DNA of 64,000 bases from Austropuccinia psidii (lineage: Eukaryota; Basidiomycota; Pucciniomycetes; Pucciniales; Sphaerophragmiaceae): positions 2,792,999-2,856,998 of the forward strand of contig JALGQZ010000015.1 of NCBI GenBank assembly GCA_023105745.1, in the 5' to 3' direction. Under the pieces are notes generated by a model. That model had not been told where the DNA came from. It did not search any database and saw nothing but the letters and a program-made list of their open reading frames with translations. Shown here one piece after another: positions 1 to 13,200 of this stretch (positions within the stretch are counted from its first letter, which is position 1; each line of letters begins with the position of its first letter). A program made the position numbers and the translations under genes.

Positions 1-386
1 AAAATAATCATCACATTAAGAACCACCTAAAAATCATCCTCCCATCAAACTAAAATGAAATCACTGCTCCAGTTTCTGATATTACTGGTATTTCAATGTT
101 TTCTATATCAAATCATATTCACTTTTATTTTTTCAATCTTTCTATTCAAATTTATAGGTTGTTTTGAAGTTTTTTGGGTTTAAAATTATCAAAAGATATA
201 TAGTTTTAAGAATCAAATCATACCTAAAATTACTAAGAAGAAAGAAGCAATTAAGCATCTTGTTAAGAAATGTGACTCAGAAGAGAACGAGAAGAGTAAA
301 TCTTTAATATACAAACTTTGAGGTTTTTCTGTCATGCCAACTATTGGATCCATTCTTTCAGAAAATAACATAACAGAACAAATAAT

Positions 387-1556
387 GTGAGATTTAATGT
401 ACAAAAAAGAAAATGTGCTCAGAGCTTCATTGGTAAAATTATGCAATCAAGATACTTAGAAAGAAATCCATTCATTAAAAACAATCAGCCTTATTATATT
501 GAAATTTCATTTTCAATAAGGGATGAAGATCTCAAAAAGTCTGTTAGAACCACCAAAGAGGGATTTACTCATTTACATTAAATAATAAAAGAGAATTCAA
601 TTTTAAAAACAACATCTTTAACAAGAAATCTCCAGTGTCACATCAATTGGCAATTACTCTTAAAAAATGGATTCTAAAGTGAATGGATCTTCTGTTGGAA
701 GAATAGCACAAAACTTAAATATTGGAAGAGTTTCAGTTATAATCATATCAAAAGAAGTGATTTATACAATTAATTCACTGGACAATTTATTCTTGAGATG
801 ACCCAATTTGGAAAGAATAAAACAATAATCAAGTAAGGAAATAATAGGGCTTTGATGGCTGCTTTGGGTTCATTGATGGTACTACCATCCCCATGTATTA
901 AAAAATAGGAATTCATGGACCTTCATTTTGATAAAAAAAGGTATTCAATTAAGCCACAGATTGTTTGTGATTGGATTAAAATATCATTTGATTTATTAAA
1001 GTATGGCCAGGCTCCTGTGGGGATTCCAAAAGCTATAAGGAAATGATAATATATAGGAATCCAAACCTTTTTTCAAGGAAGGTATGTTAATTATTCCTTT
1101 ATATTTATTTAAAATAAACTACTTTGTTCTAATAGCTACCCAGGTGAATATTCATCAGCTTATTCAGGATATATCCTCAACGATCACCTGATGTAAACCT
1201 TCAAGATGTCAGCCACAAATGTTCCTGAAAATGGGGGTTTTCATTACTGATCAAATGGATCTAGAGTGTGGGATGAGAATGCCATTGGAACACTCAAAGG
1301 GAGATGGTTCTTGTTAGAGGAATTGCAACTGATCCTGTATGAGGAGGACCATATGAAGGATATAGTCCTTTGGATTAAATAATGTTGTATACTACACATC
1401 ATCCTTTCAAAATTAAGAGATCAATGGGATGATATGGATAAAAAAAATCCTAAGTTTATCAATAACCATGAAAACATGGGTGTAGACATATTACATGCAA
1501 AAGTTCAAAGTAAAGTGCTTTTACAAGATTACAGGATTGGTGTGCTGCCATTTTAA
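387..1556 (+). pseudogene. PIF/Harbinger transposase, DDE_Tnp_4 type, decayed
   Basis: This is a remnant of a HARBI1-like transposase, the enzyme that cuts and reinserts PIF/Harbinger DNA transposons. The 64-codon opening frame is followed, across several frames, by pieces in family order. A helix-turn-helix-like stretch with residues like SVGRIAQNLNIG lies near 690-740. The core GFIDGTTIPM, containing the first catalytic Asp, lies at about 868-900. A piece like KKRYSIKPQIVCDW follows at about 940-975. Near 1260-1300 is RVWDENAIGTLKGRW, equivalent to the conserved R.E...G.LK.RW block. A tail like LSKLRDQWDDMD lies near 1410. Stops and frame changes occur throughout, so no full protein is possible. 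A GT-AG intron sits in the middle. Family assignment is firm; exact ends are approximate. Confidence 0.75.
1082..1135 (+). other. putative 54-nt intron in the Harbinger transposase remnant
   Basis: A GTATGT donor and a CTAATAG acceptor bound an AT-rich 54-nt stretch. It splits the region between the catalytic core and the RW block. Length and borders fit the short introns seen elsewhere in this window. Inference only; no transcript data. Confidence 0.5.
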
Positions 1557-1609
1557 TTTTTCAGGTATTTCTTCAGATGGGTGTTTTATTTGTTTCAAAC
1601 ACAAAAGTA

Positions 1610-1612
<3 letters not shown>

Positions 1613-1644
<32 letters not shown>
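1613..1644. repeat. (TA)n microsatellite
   Basis: About 16 uninterrupted TA dinucleotides just downstream of the transposase remnant. Simple repeat, likely length-variable. Confidence 0.95.
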
Positions 1645-1649
<5 letters not shown>

Positions 1650-1789
1650 TCACTTCTATTATGTTTGACGTAGTATAGAGATTTAGATAGATAAGAAAAG
1701 GAAATATCATTCAGACCATGTAAAAAGAATGAATGAATTTTGATGTAGTGATAATTAATGCAAATGAAAGAGACTTACAATGTATCTTC

Positions 1790-2455
1790 AAAATTTCATT
1801 TTTAGTTACTTATCAATATCATTGGGGCTTGATCTATTTAAAAGCCATTTTTTAACAGCTTCAATGTGATCATTGCACAATGACGTTTCCCTTTTAAATT
1901 TCAGTTCTTTTGGGAAATGTTCAAGTTCTAACATCCTAAATTCATATTCCTTTTCAGCATTATTCCTTTTGAAATTTGACTCTTCTAATTATTGATTGGA
2001 GTTCTTTAGATCAAATTCATACCAATAACTCTTTCTTTCTTCATCTTATTGTCTCTTAGAATCAAGGTGCTTTATAATGGCACTCACTATCTTGAAAAAG
2101 AAGTGATTGATAAATAGTAGCAACTGTTGCTAATCCTTTTAACTTCTTTGATTTGAGTTGGATATTATCACTCAGACCTGATAACAAAAAAAGCTTTTTC
2201 CTCCTATAATTCCCTTCAACAGGTGATGTTTTGAGAAAGGATATTGAATCAGTTCTCAAGTGCCTTTAAGTAATAGGATGTTGCTTATGGAGCTCTTCTT
2301 TCCACAAAGGTTCATGATTTGGTTGATAAAGATTATTTAGATTTTCTTCTCCAACATATAAATCAGTTTCAATAAAATTGGCCCCTCTTATTATCAAATA
2401 AGATGATTCTTGTGATATTTCACCTTCTTCACTGATTTCCAAAGTTTTATTCCTT
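1790..2455 (-). pseudogene. possible PIF/Harbinger second ORF, decayed
   Basis: Read on the minus strand, this stretch gives broken protein-like pieces. An acidic leader comes first, then KSKKLKGLATVATIYQSLLF near 2100-2160, then a charged C-terminal helix with EYEFRMLELEHFPKELKFKRE near 1900-1950. The C-terminal piece resembles the coiled tail of the Myb/trihelix-like accessory ORF that PIF/Harbinger elements carry beside the transposase. Its convergent layout next to the transposase remnant supports the idea. Stops and frame changes break it. I cannot see a diagnostic Myb helix, so the identity is tentative. Confidence 0.35.
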
Positions 2456-2462
2456 TAGTTCA

Positions 2463-2774
2463 TGTGAGCATTAGAGGTATTTTTATATACTCAAAAGACG
2501 ACAAGTAACAAAATTATGTTATAATTATAAATGAATAAATTTATTCCTATTAAATAAATAAAAATTAAAAAAAGAATATAAAACTTACATATAACCTTAA
2601 TAAATTTTATTATAGTAGAAAATTCAAATTAAATTTAAATTTAAAATTGTGAAAATACACTTTTACTTGAAAAATCAAGTGAAAATAGATTTTGAACAAA
2701 AATATCAACAACATTACCATATTTTTGGAAAACGTTTCAATAAAATTCATTATAACTTTTTTCCCAATAAATAA
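2463..2774 (+). repeat. L0: first segment of an old plus-oriented LTR
   Basis: Starts TGTGAGCATTAGAGG and aligns with the first 300 bp of the E1 LTR, whose start is TGTGAGCCTTAGAGG. The alignment stops at 2774, where solo LTR S1 is inserted. The same LTR resumes after S1, and again after E2. The flank before it is GTTCA, but no matching duplicate is visible because the far end of L0 is missing. It is the oldest LTR layer in the stack. Confidence 0.75.
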
Positions 2775-4662
2775 TGTAAGATTTGACTATGAAACTGATG
2801 ATAATATTACTATTAATCAACAGTACTATGTCTGTTCTTATGAAATATAATAATAAAATATTATTATAGCCACAATTAAATAATTAAATAATTATTTCTT
2901 TCAAGTGTTAAACACTACTAGTGATTTTAACAGTGAGCAGTAATTGTCTACAAGAATCAATTACAAGAAGTATTGAATAATAAATACTTCTTTTAATATA
3001 TAATTATCTTTTGCAAGAATAATTATAAAGATAATTCTTGAAGAAAGCTAACATTTCGAGAAAAACGTTTAACAATTAAAGATAAATTACTCACTTATAC
3101 TCCAAAGAACTTATTGAAAGATATAAGTAGAGAAATTTGATGTAGAATTGTGGATTTAAGGGATCAAAATGATTTATAGCAGGATTACAGAAATATAGTT
3201 GGATTCTATGATTTCACGTCTTTCTTATTGATTCTGAAAGAGTTAAAACACTGAAGAATAGCTTAACTAATACTTACTTGTTGGTAACAATGATATAAAT
3301 GGATAATAAGATGATTTGATCTCGAAAAAAACAGCAAGAGGAGTCCTCTTTTAAGTCAACAACAGCTCACAGAGGCGTGCCATGGAGCAAACTGAAAAAC
3401 CAGCGAGTGAGAAAACAATAAACCCTTTTGGATTATTGATTGCATCATCTGTTGTCACATAAGATTATCATAATTACTTAATTGATGTTTTTACGTGACT
3501 ACCAACCCCAATATGGTTAAGAATAAAAGGAGTAAAATCTGTAAATATTCTTTTATTTCAAAATAATAATTGATTTATCAAAGTTATCCATGTTATAGGA
3601 AATTTCATCACAGGTGGTAATTACTGTGAATTTGTGAAGATTCAGTGTTTCACGTAGAATAGTCAAAAATGGACTGTAGGTAAAACGTTTAATTTTAATA
3701 GTAAAACTATAATCCTTTCTGGCTGTACCATAGGTAATACAGCTCTACACTGGTCCTGAAAGTTTCAGAGAGATTCATTGAGAATTGTATTTTTAATGAA
3801 TTTTTGAGGTTTTTACCTCATTTCTATGTAGAATTGCAAATATCAGTGTTTAGCTGGTTGCTATGAGGTAAATCAATGGATACAAGTCCAAAAAGGGTTT
3901 TAATCACTATTTTGGGGCTTATCCATGGAAAATAATCAAGAATTGACATGGTTACAGGAGTCTAAGTAGCTCCTTACCTCCTTGGCACGTCAAAATAGCA
4001 GGTTATTTGCTATCTTATTATGATTTACTGTAGTTGTAGCATGGTAACCAAGTTCCCAAAGTGTTTTATTTTATTAATTGGGCCAAGATCAGCCATGGAT
4101 CCAAGCTTTGAAGCTGTCCACGCCTCTGAGGACTCAGAAGTTGGGTACCCTGGCTCTCTTTGATGTCTTTTGTCCCCCTTGCCTATTTTTTACATCAAAA
4201 TAGAAATTTAAGCTCAAGTGAGATATCCACCATTGGTGTACCAAAAGTCCATGTAAGAATACCATGATATTAAGTGTCCAAAACATGAATAACACTGTTC
4301 TTAGTGTATATGTAACATGGGATTTCTCACATTCCCATTATTTTGGTGTGAAATTAAGAACAACAAACGTTTTCACGGATCTTTTATGTGGTATTGAAGT
4401 ATTTTCCATATTACCACCTCAAAGAGTTAATTTTAGCTTATTCACTCTATGGAGCTACCCTAGGTGAATGTTTGTGTAGAATCCAAATCTGGCCTTAAAT
4501 CCATGGATTTACGTATTAAATAAAAAGTTATTCATCTTTTCTGAAATAAAAAATGATGAATTTTGAATATATGCATGGCTTATGAGTTATGCATAATTCA
4601 GACTTTGTTTTTAAGATAATTGTGGCCTATTTCGGTATGTAAAATATACCTCAAGGCTCACA
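2775..4662 (-). mobile_element. S1: 1888-bp solo LTR inserted in L0
   Basis: The outer ends are TGTAAG on the left and CTCACA on the right; in minus orientation this reads TGTGAG...CTTACA, the same termini as the E1/E2 LTRs. It is flanked by a 5-bp duplication AATAA (2770-2774 and 4663-4667). Removing it rejoins the L0 LTR. The minus-strand start TGTGAGCCTTGAGG is close to E1/E2, but most of the interior differs, so this is a related subfamily. No coding region is visible inside, as expected of a solo LTR left by LTR-LTR recombination. Confidence 0.75.
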
Positions 4663-4833
4663 AATAAACTGATGAAAATTATTTCACCAATGGATTCCTC
4701 AAAAAAGATAAGTTGGGGTCACCTCTGGTTGAAAATTCTGTAACTCAACTCTAAATAAGCTTAAGTCAAGTTTTTAGTATTTTATGTATTAAAATCTGAA
4801 ATTCCTCAAAACCTTAATGTAATTCACACCACA
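4663..4833 (+). repeat. L0: second segment
   Basis: After the AATAA duplicate, sequence similar to the E1 5' LTR at about 6195-6375 resumes, including the ATGGATTCCTCAAAAAA stretch and the GGGGTCACCTCTGG stretch. It stops at CCACA, where E2 inserts. Confidence 0.75.
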
Positions 4834-5929
4834 TGGAAGGTGTGGATATGAAACCCTGATTAAAAATCAAATACTTTTTTTGTCCTCAAAATTTGTATAA
4901 GGTAAAATATAATTAAAAATAGTATGAAAATATTATTTTTAAGAGAAAACACGCCAATTTTATTGTTTTTTTAACTTTATAAGTATAAAAAAATTATATT
5001 TTAAAGATTTGTGGTTTTACCAACAATAAAAATTTATCCAAAAATACTCTACAAGAGATATTTAAGGCTACAAAAGAAATTTCTTCAAGAGCAATTTCAA
5101 TTGGAATTTATTGAGCAAAGAACTTAAGGAAATTAATCAAAGAAAAATGTATTTAAAAGGATATTTAAAGAGAAAACATTCCCAAAAGTGAACAGAGTGA
5201 ATTTGGAAACAAAGTGACAAAGTTAACAGTGATGAAAGATGCTTTAATTCACTTTTGGGGTGGTTCAAGGGGTAAAAATGATTATAAAAGTTACAAAAAA
5301 TGATTATAATGATTTTTTAATGTGGTTGAAAGGTTTAAAAGTATTTAAGAAGGTGGGTTGGAATCTTTCATTGATTGGTTTAACAGTGTTTAAACTAATT
5401 ATAAAAGGAAAAGATTCTAACATGAAAAGAAAAGTGGGGCAAAGGAGACACTCTTTTATAGCCATGAATGTTCTTACTCCAAAATTGAAATTTACTCTTT
5501 TCAGTCGTGGAAACACTCTGACAACAGAAGTTCCAATTATGGCATCATTGAACCCTGGTTTAGACCAAAAAAAGGCTGATTTCATCCAATTTTGGCCAAT
5601 TTTAGCCATTTTAGACTCTTGGATCAGCCATTACTATAGTAATACCTGGTCTAGAGCCTTCAAAACACATAGGAATGTGTGTATGAGGCGTAGAAAACAT
5701 TTAAAACTGTTTTTACTAAGAATTATTTTAACTTTAGGGTAGTTTTACCCTCTTGGAAACAGTTGAAACTGCCCTGGTTGGTCTCAAAACCTCAGCATCA
5801 ATTGAGTCGCAGACCCTGTGACTCAAGTCCAGGCCAAAAGTGATGAACATTTGCATGGATTTTGACATCCCACGCCTGTCAGCAAGGACTTTGGGGGTCT
5901 GGCTCCCCCTTGCAGCTAGAGTTCCTTTT
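4834..5929 (-). repeat. E2 3' LTR, distal part
   Basis: This is the last 1.1 kb of the minus-oriented LTR, ending at the TGGAAGG border (TGTAAGG in intact copies). It breaks at CTTTT where E1 begins. Protein-like frames here at 5260-5742 are LTR sequence, because equivalent frames occur in the other LTR copies. Confidence 0.8.
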
Positions 5930-7718
5930 TGTGAGCCTTAGAGGTATTTTCATATACCCAAAAGACCACAAAAGATAAATTAAGATACAAATATGAATAA
6001 GATAAAAATTGAAATATCAATAAAAATTTATATTTAAATATCAAAATTTAATTATAATTTAAAAATAAAATTACAATAAAATGTAAAATTATGAAATTAT
6101 ATTTTTAGTTGTAAAAATTGAGTAAAAATGAATTTTTAATAAAAATTGTGAAATTAAAATATTTTTGGTAAAAAGTCATATAACATATACTATAACTTTT
6201 TATCGAATAGATAAACATAAAGAAATTATCACACAATTGGATTCCTCAAAAAATAAAGTGGGGTCACCTGTGGATGAAATTTCTGTAACTCAACTCTCAA
6301 TAAGCTTAAATTAAGTTTTCAGTATTTTAAATACAAAAATTGCAAATCCTCAAAACTTCAATTTAATGCACACCACATGTGGTGTCAACCATCAATTTCT
6401 GTGTTAAAATTGAGGTGTTGTGTTTAGTTTAGAAGTTATGAGGAATTGAAGTATTTTCAATTGAATTAAATTGAAATGTCAAAATGTGCGCGTGTATTAC
6501 ATAAGTGAACTTTGATTTACATATGAGGTATCAATTCTTACTGTATTGTACTGTACAATTCAATTGAATTACATATGTAAATTACAAGTATAATACATGA
6601 TGAGGAATTAAAGGAAAAAATAAATTGGGGGGGGGGGAAGGAACTCTACCTCTAAGGGGGAGCCAGACCCCCAAAATCCTTGCTGACTGGCATGGGATGT
6701 CAAAATCCATGCAAAAGTTCATTACTTTTGGCCTGGAAGTGAGTCACAGGGTCTGTGACTCAATCAATGATGAGGTTTTGATACCAACCAGGGTGGTTTT
6801 AACTGCTTCCAAGAGGGTAAAACTACCCTTAAGTTAAACAAATGTTAGTTAAAACAGTCTTAGCTGGTTTCTACGCCTCTTACACACATTCTGACGTGTC
6901 TTGAAGGCTCTAAACCAGGCATTGCTATAGTAATGGCTGATTTAAGGGTTGAAAATGGCTAAAAATGGCTTAAACCAGCCGTTTTTTGGTCTAAACCAGG
7001 GTTCAATGATGCCATAATTGGCTTTTCTATTTTCAGCCTGTTTCTAACGACTGAAAAGAGTAAATTTTACTTTTTGGAGTAAAAAAATTGATGGCTATAA
7101 AAGAATGTCTTCTTTGCTCCACTTTTCTCTTCATGTTAGAATCTTTTCCTTTATAATTAGTTTAAACACTGTTAAACCAATCAATAAAAGATTTCAACCA
7201 CCTTCATTAAATAATTTTAAACCTTTTAGCCACGTGAAAAAACTATTATAATCATTGTTTGTAACTTTTATAATCACTTTTACCCCTGAACCACCCCAAA
7301 AGTGAATTAAAGCATCTTTCATCACTGTTAACTTTGTCACTTTGTTTTCAAATTCACTCTGGTCACTTTTGGGTGTGTTTTCTCTTTAATATTCTTTTTA
7401 AAGAATTTTTTCTTTAATTAATTGCTTGCATTTCTTTGCTCAATTAATTCCAATTGAAATTGCTCTTGAAGAAATTTCTTTTGTAGCCTTAAATATCTCT
7501 TGTACAGTATTTTTGGGGTAAATTTTTATTGTTGATAAAACAATAAATCTTTATAATATTATTTTTTTATACTAATAAAGTTATAAAAAATAAAATTGGC
7601 GTGTTTTCTCTTAAGAATAATATTTCTTACTATTTTTAATTGATTTTTACCTTATACAAATTTTGAGGACAGGAAAAGTACTTGATTTTGAATCAAAGTT
7701 TCATATCCACACCTTACG
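5930..7718 (+). repeat. E1 5' LTR
   Basis: Begins TGTGAGCCTTAG and ends CCACACCTTACG (probably from CCTTACA). It contains a G-run near 6628-6638, which is also a weak point in the sister LTRs. At 1.8 kb it is a long LTR for this class. Confidence 0.85.
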
Positions 7719-7738
7719 TTTGGGCGCCCAGCAATGAG
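7719..7738 (+). promoter_or_regulatory. E1 primer-binding-site candidate
   Basis: Directly after the LTR comes TTTGGGCGCCCAGCAATGAG. E2 has the equivalent TTTGGGTGCCCAGC at the same place. TGGG near the LTR edge fits pairing with a tRNA 3' CCA. I cannot assign the tRNA. Confidence 0.45.
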
Positions 7739-8402
7739 ATTTTACCTGTGACATATTTTTTACTTTTTTTAGAACTTTTTCTTATATTGAAAAAATTCAA
7801 AAAACATATAAAAAATACTTATAATTCAAAAAACCCATAAAAAATATTTTTTTTGTATTATAAGTGAGGCTTATATTTTTATTTCTTTTTTTGTAATAAC
7901 CTTTTTTCTACTTAAGTAATTGGCTTTTTCACTAATATTAGTGTCTGACAGCGTGATGAGACAAGAAAACATTGAAACAACCTCAACAATCACCAGCATT
8001 ATTCCTGCCAGTACTGTTAATTGAGACCATAATAGTACTATTATTGTGACTCCAAATAACCAACCTGAACCAATATATTCTGAATTGATTAACTTTGTAA
8101 TAAGTAATAACCTTCAGAAAGCTAAAAATTTGGCCAATAGTAAGTTTTTGACGTGAAAATACTATTTTAAGCCTTTTTAATCATAGACGTGATTATCACA
8201 GAAGCCCACCAGGTACAGAAGGAAAAGGGGCAGTTGATGACTTCCAAACAACTAAAATAGGTTATTCTGATTCTGATAATAAAATTTAACTTCACAAAGA
8301 GCTGAAACCACCACAAGAAGCCTCAGTGGACATATACAAAGCCAGCTACAAATTTTAAAACAATGCCCTGCAGTACAAGGAGTATCAGATCCTTGCAGAT
8401 CT
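7739..8402 (+). other. E1 leader with eroded gag start and possible intron
   Basis: AT-rich leader. From about 7950 it matches a coding stretch in E2 (QENIET...TSIIPAS...), here broken by a stop. A GTAAGT donor at 8140 sits at the same relative place as the donor in E2. The acceptor near 8186 is less clear. No independent gene is visible. Confidence 0.45.
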
Positions 8403-10250
8403 GTGGAAAAACTGCATGAATTCTTACCTGACTGTGAGAAAATTCCTGGGCCATCCCAATACTTGCAAATTGCTCAATGGATGGAATCCATTGATGGAGA
8501 AGAAAAACATGATGCTCTTGACACTAGAATGGAGGAAAAACAACCCTCCACCACCCAAGCAAATGCCAAAAACAGCCCCAGTGGCCAGAAGCAGCAATTC
8601 CAACGTGAAAAAAGCAGCCACAAGCTCCAAAAAAGGGAAAAGGAAAGGAACCAGCCACCAAACCCAACAGACAGGGCTACAGGATTCCAAAAATTCAACA
8701 GGATGCCATGGAAAATGTGTTTCAGATGGCTAGAACAATGATGGAATTAAAAAAGAAAGAGGAGGCCAGATTAAAATATCAGAAATGATTTCTGATATTT
8801 TTTATTCTATTCAAGAGTTGTATGAAGCTATAACTGACGTAAAAAGTCATCTTTCTGATAAAAATACATCAATTTGTGACAATCTTAAAACACATAACTT
8901 GAGTCTGAGCCAAATAAATGAAACACTTATACGTTTTGAAAAAGTTTCAAGAACAATTAAAACTTCCAATAATGATAATTATTTTGGCAATAAGATAAAT
9001 GAACAATCTGCCATTGTTTAGGAATTGACAGACAAATATTCTAAATTAAATATTGATGACATAATTGGAACAAGAATAAAACAAGCCATAAATAATATCA
9101 AGGAGGATAATAAGAAAGCTCTTGATGATATTTCAAAATCATTTACTGAAGTAAAGACACATATAATTGCCTTGAAAAAGTGTTTTGATACCTCAATAGA
9201 GGAAATATTAAAAATAATAATAAAGTTAAATGAAGTTATATCTGATAATACTAAACAAACAGAATTATGGAATGAGCTGACATATAAAGAGGATGATCAT
9301 AAAAAGAATGTAATAACCTCTATACAAAGCTTACAACATGAGTTAAGAAATTCAAAAAGGTGTAGCAACAGTAAAATGAATGATATTGAACAACTACTAA
9401 ACACCTTACCAAGAATTTCTATACCTCTGGATCAAAATGAGGGTACAGGGATTCCCAATCCACAAGTATTGGATATTGAAAATTCTCAATTAAAAAATGA
9501 ATTTTCTACTTCTTTTCATAACTTGGAACCATCAATGGGCCAAGCACTCTTGGAAGAAGTTCCAAAACTTAAGGAATGACCTCACTTCAGTGGTGAAGGA
9601 GAATATGACCATATGGAATTCATCAGAGGTATTGACATGATCAAAGAAGACTTTGAATTGCCATACAGATTGGTAACAGCCAGGTTTGACACCTTATTTA
9701 CCAAATCAGCTCACAGATGGTATATCAAATTGAGACAAGCACATGGACACCAAATTTGGACTTGGTGGAAAACCCAAATTCTCAACAAATGGGCCAATGA
9801 TGCTTAGAGGTTGAAAGTGGAAACAGCCTTTGAATCTGCCAAATTTAATGCTGATAAAGACAAAGCTTCACCATGGTTTTGCCAACAAAAAGACAGATTA
9901 ACAGCATTATATATTGATATGTCAGAATTTATGATCCATAGGAAGATTCTGAGACAATGTGAGGTGACTTAGAGCATGCTGTCAAAAGCAGGACTACTGA
10001 ACAATTTTCAGCAGAGGATATTATCAATATATTAAAAGAAGTCACCAGAAGAACCAGATTTGGTTCTAGTAGGGTGAATCTCAGAACAAGGTTTAATACA
10101 CCTTGGAAAGATTCTGTGGACAAAAACCCCAAAGAAAACTCTAGTAATGTTAAGTATAAATCTGCAAATACAGTCAGAAAGTGCAATATTTGCCAAAGCA
10201 CCACCCATTTAGCCAATAAATGTCCAAAAAGGGGGAAAATCAATGAAATT
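8403..10250 (+). pseudogene. E1 gag, decayed
   Basis: Gag forms the particle that packages the element's RNA. The first block, rich in Lys, Gln and Pro, is at 8403-8741. It is followed by a helical coiled-coil-like region (8785-9579) and a Gag-core-like piece with AHRWYIKLRQAHGHQIW near 9700-9760, equivalent to GHASIWYTEMKEIHG in E3. A zinc knuckle, KCNICQSTTHLANKCP, gives C-x2-C-x4-H-x4-C near 10180-10225. The frame changes twice and stops occur at 9019, 9577 and 9805. E2 carries the same protein in the opposite orientation. Confidence 0.75.
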
Positions 10251-13200
10251 GATATTGAAAAGGAACCTCATGTTGAAAAAGATGACATAATTGAAGACAA
10301 TTCAGATGATAAGTCATCCATATTTTCTGAATCCTCAAAAGATATAGAAAATATCAATGCCACTTTTGAAATCATGGAATCTTATTCTCACTTGCCACAA
10401 TCAAGCAATGGTCAACTTGATTTATCAAAAATTCAAGATGCACAACTTATGAAAACCAAACCAAATGGAGAGAAAGGTTATACAGCTGGTAACTCCTGTA
10501 TAACAGAAGTGGTGATTGACAACAAGCCCACTAAACGTTTGCTTGACCCAGGAGCCTTCTGCGCTTGTGTTGGTAAATACTTTCTTAATACTTGTGTACC
10601 AAACTTTGAAGATCAGTTGCTCCCAATTGATGGCATAAAATTCAATAGTGCAAGTAACCCAATGAAAGCATGGGGGATATTTGAAACTAGTGTCATATTT
10701 CCACATATAAATGGAAATTTAAGAATCACTGTTGAATTCGGTGTTATGGAAAATTGCTCTAGTACCCATTTTATATTGGGAAATGACTATTTAATCATGT
10801 ATGGAATAGATCTAAATAACAGCAAAGACAGATACTTTACTATTGGAGACAATACGCGTCAGAACCTTGCCTTTTTACCACTTAAAATACAAATTACAGT
10901 AAATCAAGTATCACCAGTCAACTCACAATTGGAAAAATTCAAATATGAACAGTTGAAGGAGGCTGAAATAAGCCTTCATCTGACTGACAAACAAGAAAAT
11001 GAACTTTATTCCCTTTTGTATGACCACAGAGGAGCATTTGCTTCAGACAAAGAGCCTCTAGGAGCAATTATTGGTCATGAAGCTGATATCATTCTTAATA
11101 TTGAAAGAACTTATCCACCACTCTTGAGAAGACCTGCATACCCAGCAAGTCTCAAGTCCAGAGAAGCTCTGGAACCTCATATCAAAGAACTTCTGGACCT
11201 TGGTGTAATAAGAAAAGTAGGCCACAATGAAGAAGTAGAAATACCTACACCAGTCATAGTGGCATGGCATAATGGAAAATCTAGAATGGTTGGGGACTTT
11301 GGATCTGTGAACACTTACACTGTTCCAGACAGGTACCCAATACCAAAAATCCAAATTTTCCTTACCTAGATATCTCAAGCAGTGTATATAACCACTATGG
11401 ATGCCCTTAAGGGATTTCACCAGAATGTAGTGACACCAAGGGCAAGAAAATACTGGAGAATTATTGTTCATTGTGGAGTATATGAATATTTGAGGATGCC
11501 TTTTGATATCAAAAATGCACCACCACACTTCCAAAGAATGATGAATGAAATCTTCCCTGAAGAACCTTCAGAAGGATGGTTAATCATTTACATCAATCAT
11601 ATTATTGTCTGTTGAAAAACTTGGGAAGAACATGTGTACAAAATATCCAGATTTTTGACAAAAATCCAATCTTTCAACATGAAAGTTTCTTTAAAGAAAT
11701 GCCATTTTGGATTTAAAGAACTTAAAGCACTAGGACATGTTGTATCTGGTTTGTCCCTTGAAATTGACAAAAACAAAGTTGCAGCAGTATTTCTAAAACC
11801 CATGCCTCAGAACAAAAAGGAAATTCAGTCATTTTTAGGTTTTGCAGGATATTACAGGCAACACATTAAAGATTTTGAATCCATAGCAAGACCACTTTAT
11901 AAATTGTGTGACAAAGACACAGTATTTGAAATGACTGTTGACAGAGTCAAAGATTTTTAGTCTCTAAGAGAATCCTTGACCACTGCTCCACTATTACTGA
12001 TGCCAGACTTTAAATTTCCTTTTAAATTGTATATCGATGCATCAGGGGATGGGCTGGGTGCTGCACTTCACCAAGTTCAGATCATAAATGATAAACCTGT
12101 AGAAGGACCCATATGTTTCATATCCAGGAAAATCAAACCAACTGAAGCCAGATATGGAGCAAGTCAAATGGAATGTCTATGCCCTTTCTGGGCCTTGGCA
12201 AAATTGAACTACTTCTTAGAGGGATGTGGTTTTAAGGTGATAACCGATTTTACAGCTGTCAAATTACTTTTAAACATGACAACACCCCAACAGACATATG
12301 CTCAGATGGCAAATAGCCATACAAGAATACAGAGGCAATACGACTATTGCTCATAGGGATGCGAATATTCATAAGAATGCAGATGGACTAAGCAGATGGC
12401 CATTACCAAATAATATTGATAATCCTGCTTATGTTCCAGAAGAAGCTTTACCACAGATCCCAATAGAAGGAATAAGTGTTACAGACTCAAACACCACCTT
12501 CTTTGAAGAGGTAGGACACAGTTAAACTCAAGATAAGAGTTGTAGCATCTTGTGCCAATTACTTAAAAAAGACTGTGAAGACAGATCTCTCATCAATGCC
12601 TTGGATGAAGTATGGAAGAAATCTTATGATGAAGGAAGATTTCACCTACTGAATGGTATAATTTACCACAGAACCAAGCACACATGTGTCATGACAGTTG
12701 TGGACAGGTAATTAATCAATCTTGTACTGAAAGAATGCCATGACAGCCCCTTCTGAGGACATCTGTCTGAAGACAGAACTAGAGAAAAAGTGAAAACCTG
12801 TATTTGGTGGCCAATGTGGAAGATAGATGTTGCAGAGTATTGCAAAACCTGTGACAGATGTCAAAAAGCAAATAAATCCACTGGCAAGAGACTTGGAAAT
12901 ATGATAAAAATCCAAGAACCAAGCAGACCTTGGGAAATTGTCTATATGAATTGGGTGACTGGCCTACCAACAGGAGGTGACAGAAGCTATAATTCTTGCC
13001 TAGTAATTGTGGACAGATTCAGTAAAAATCCAATCTTTTTACCATTTCACAAAGATGATACAGCAATGGATACAGCTCTTCTGATATGGAATAGAGTAGT
13101 GTCATGGACTGGAATATTTACTAATATCATTAGTGATAGGGATCCCAAATTCACTTCAGCACTATGGACAAACCTTCACCAATTATTAGCACTAAGCTGT

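Noticed and set aside
5260..5742. 160-codon open frame
   Set aside because: It lies within the E2 3' LTR, and homologous frames with stops occur in other LTR copies. LTR sequence, not a gene.
8424..8698. Minus-strand hydrophobic frames over E1 gag
   Set aside because: Antisense shadows of the Lys/Gln-rich gag; hydrophobicity comes from the complementary codons.
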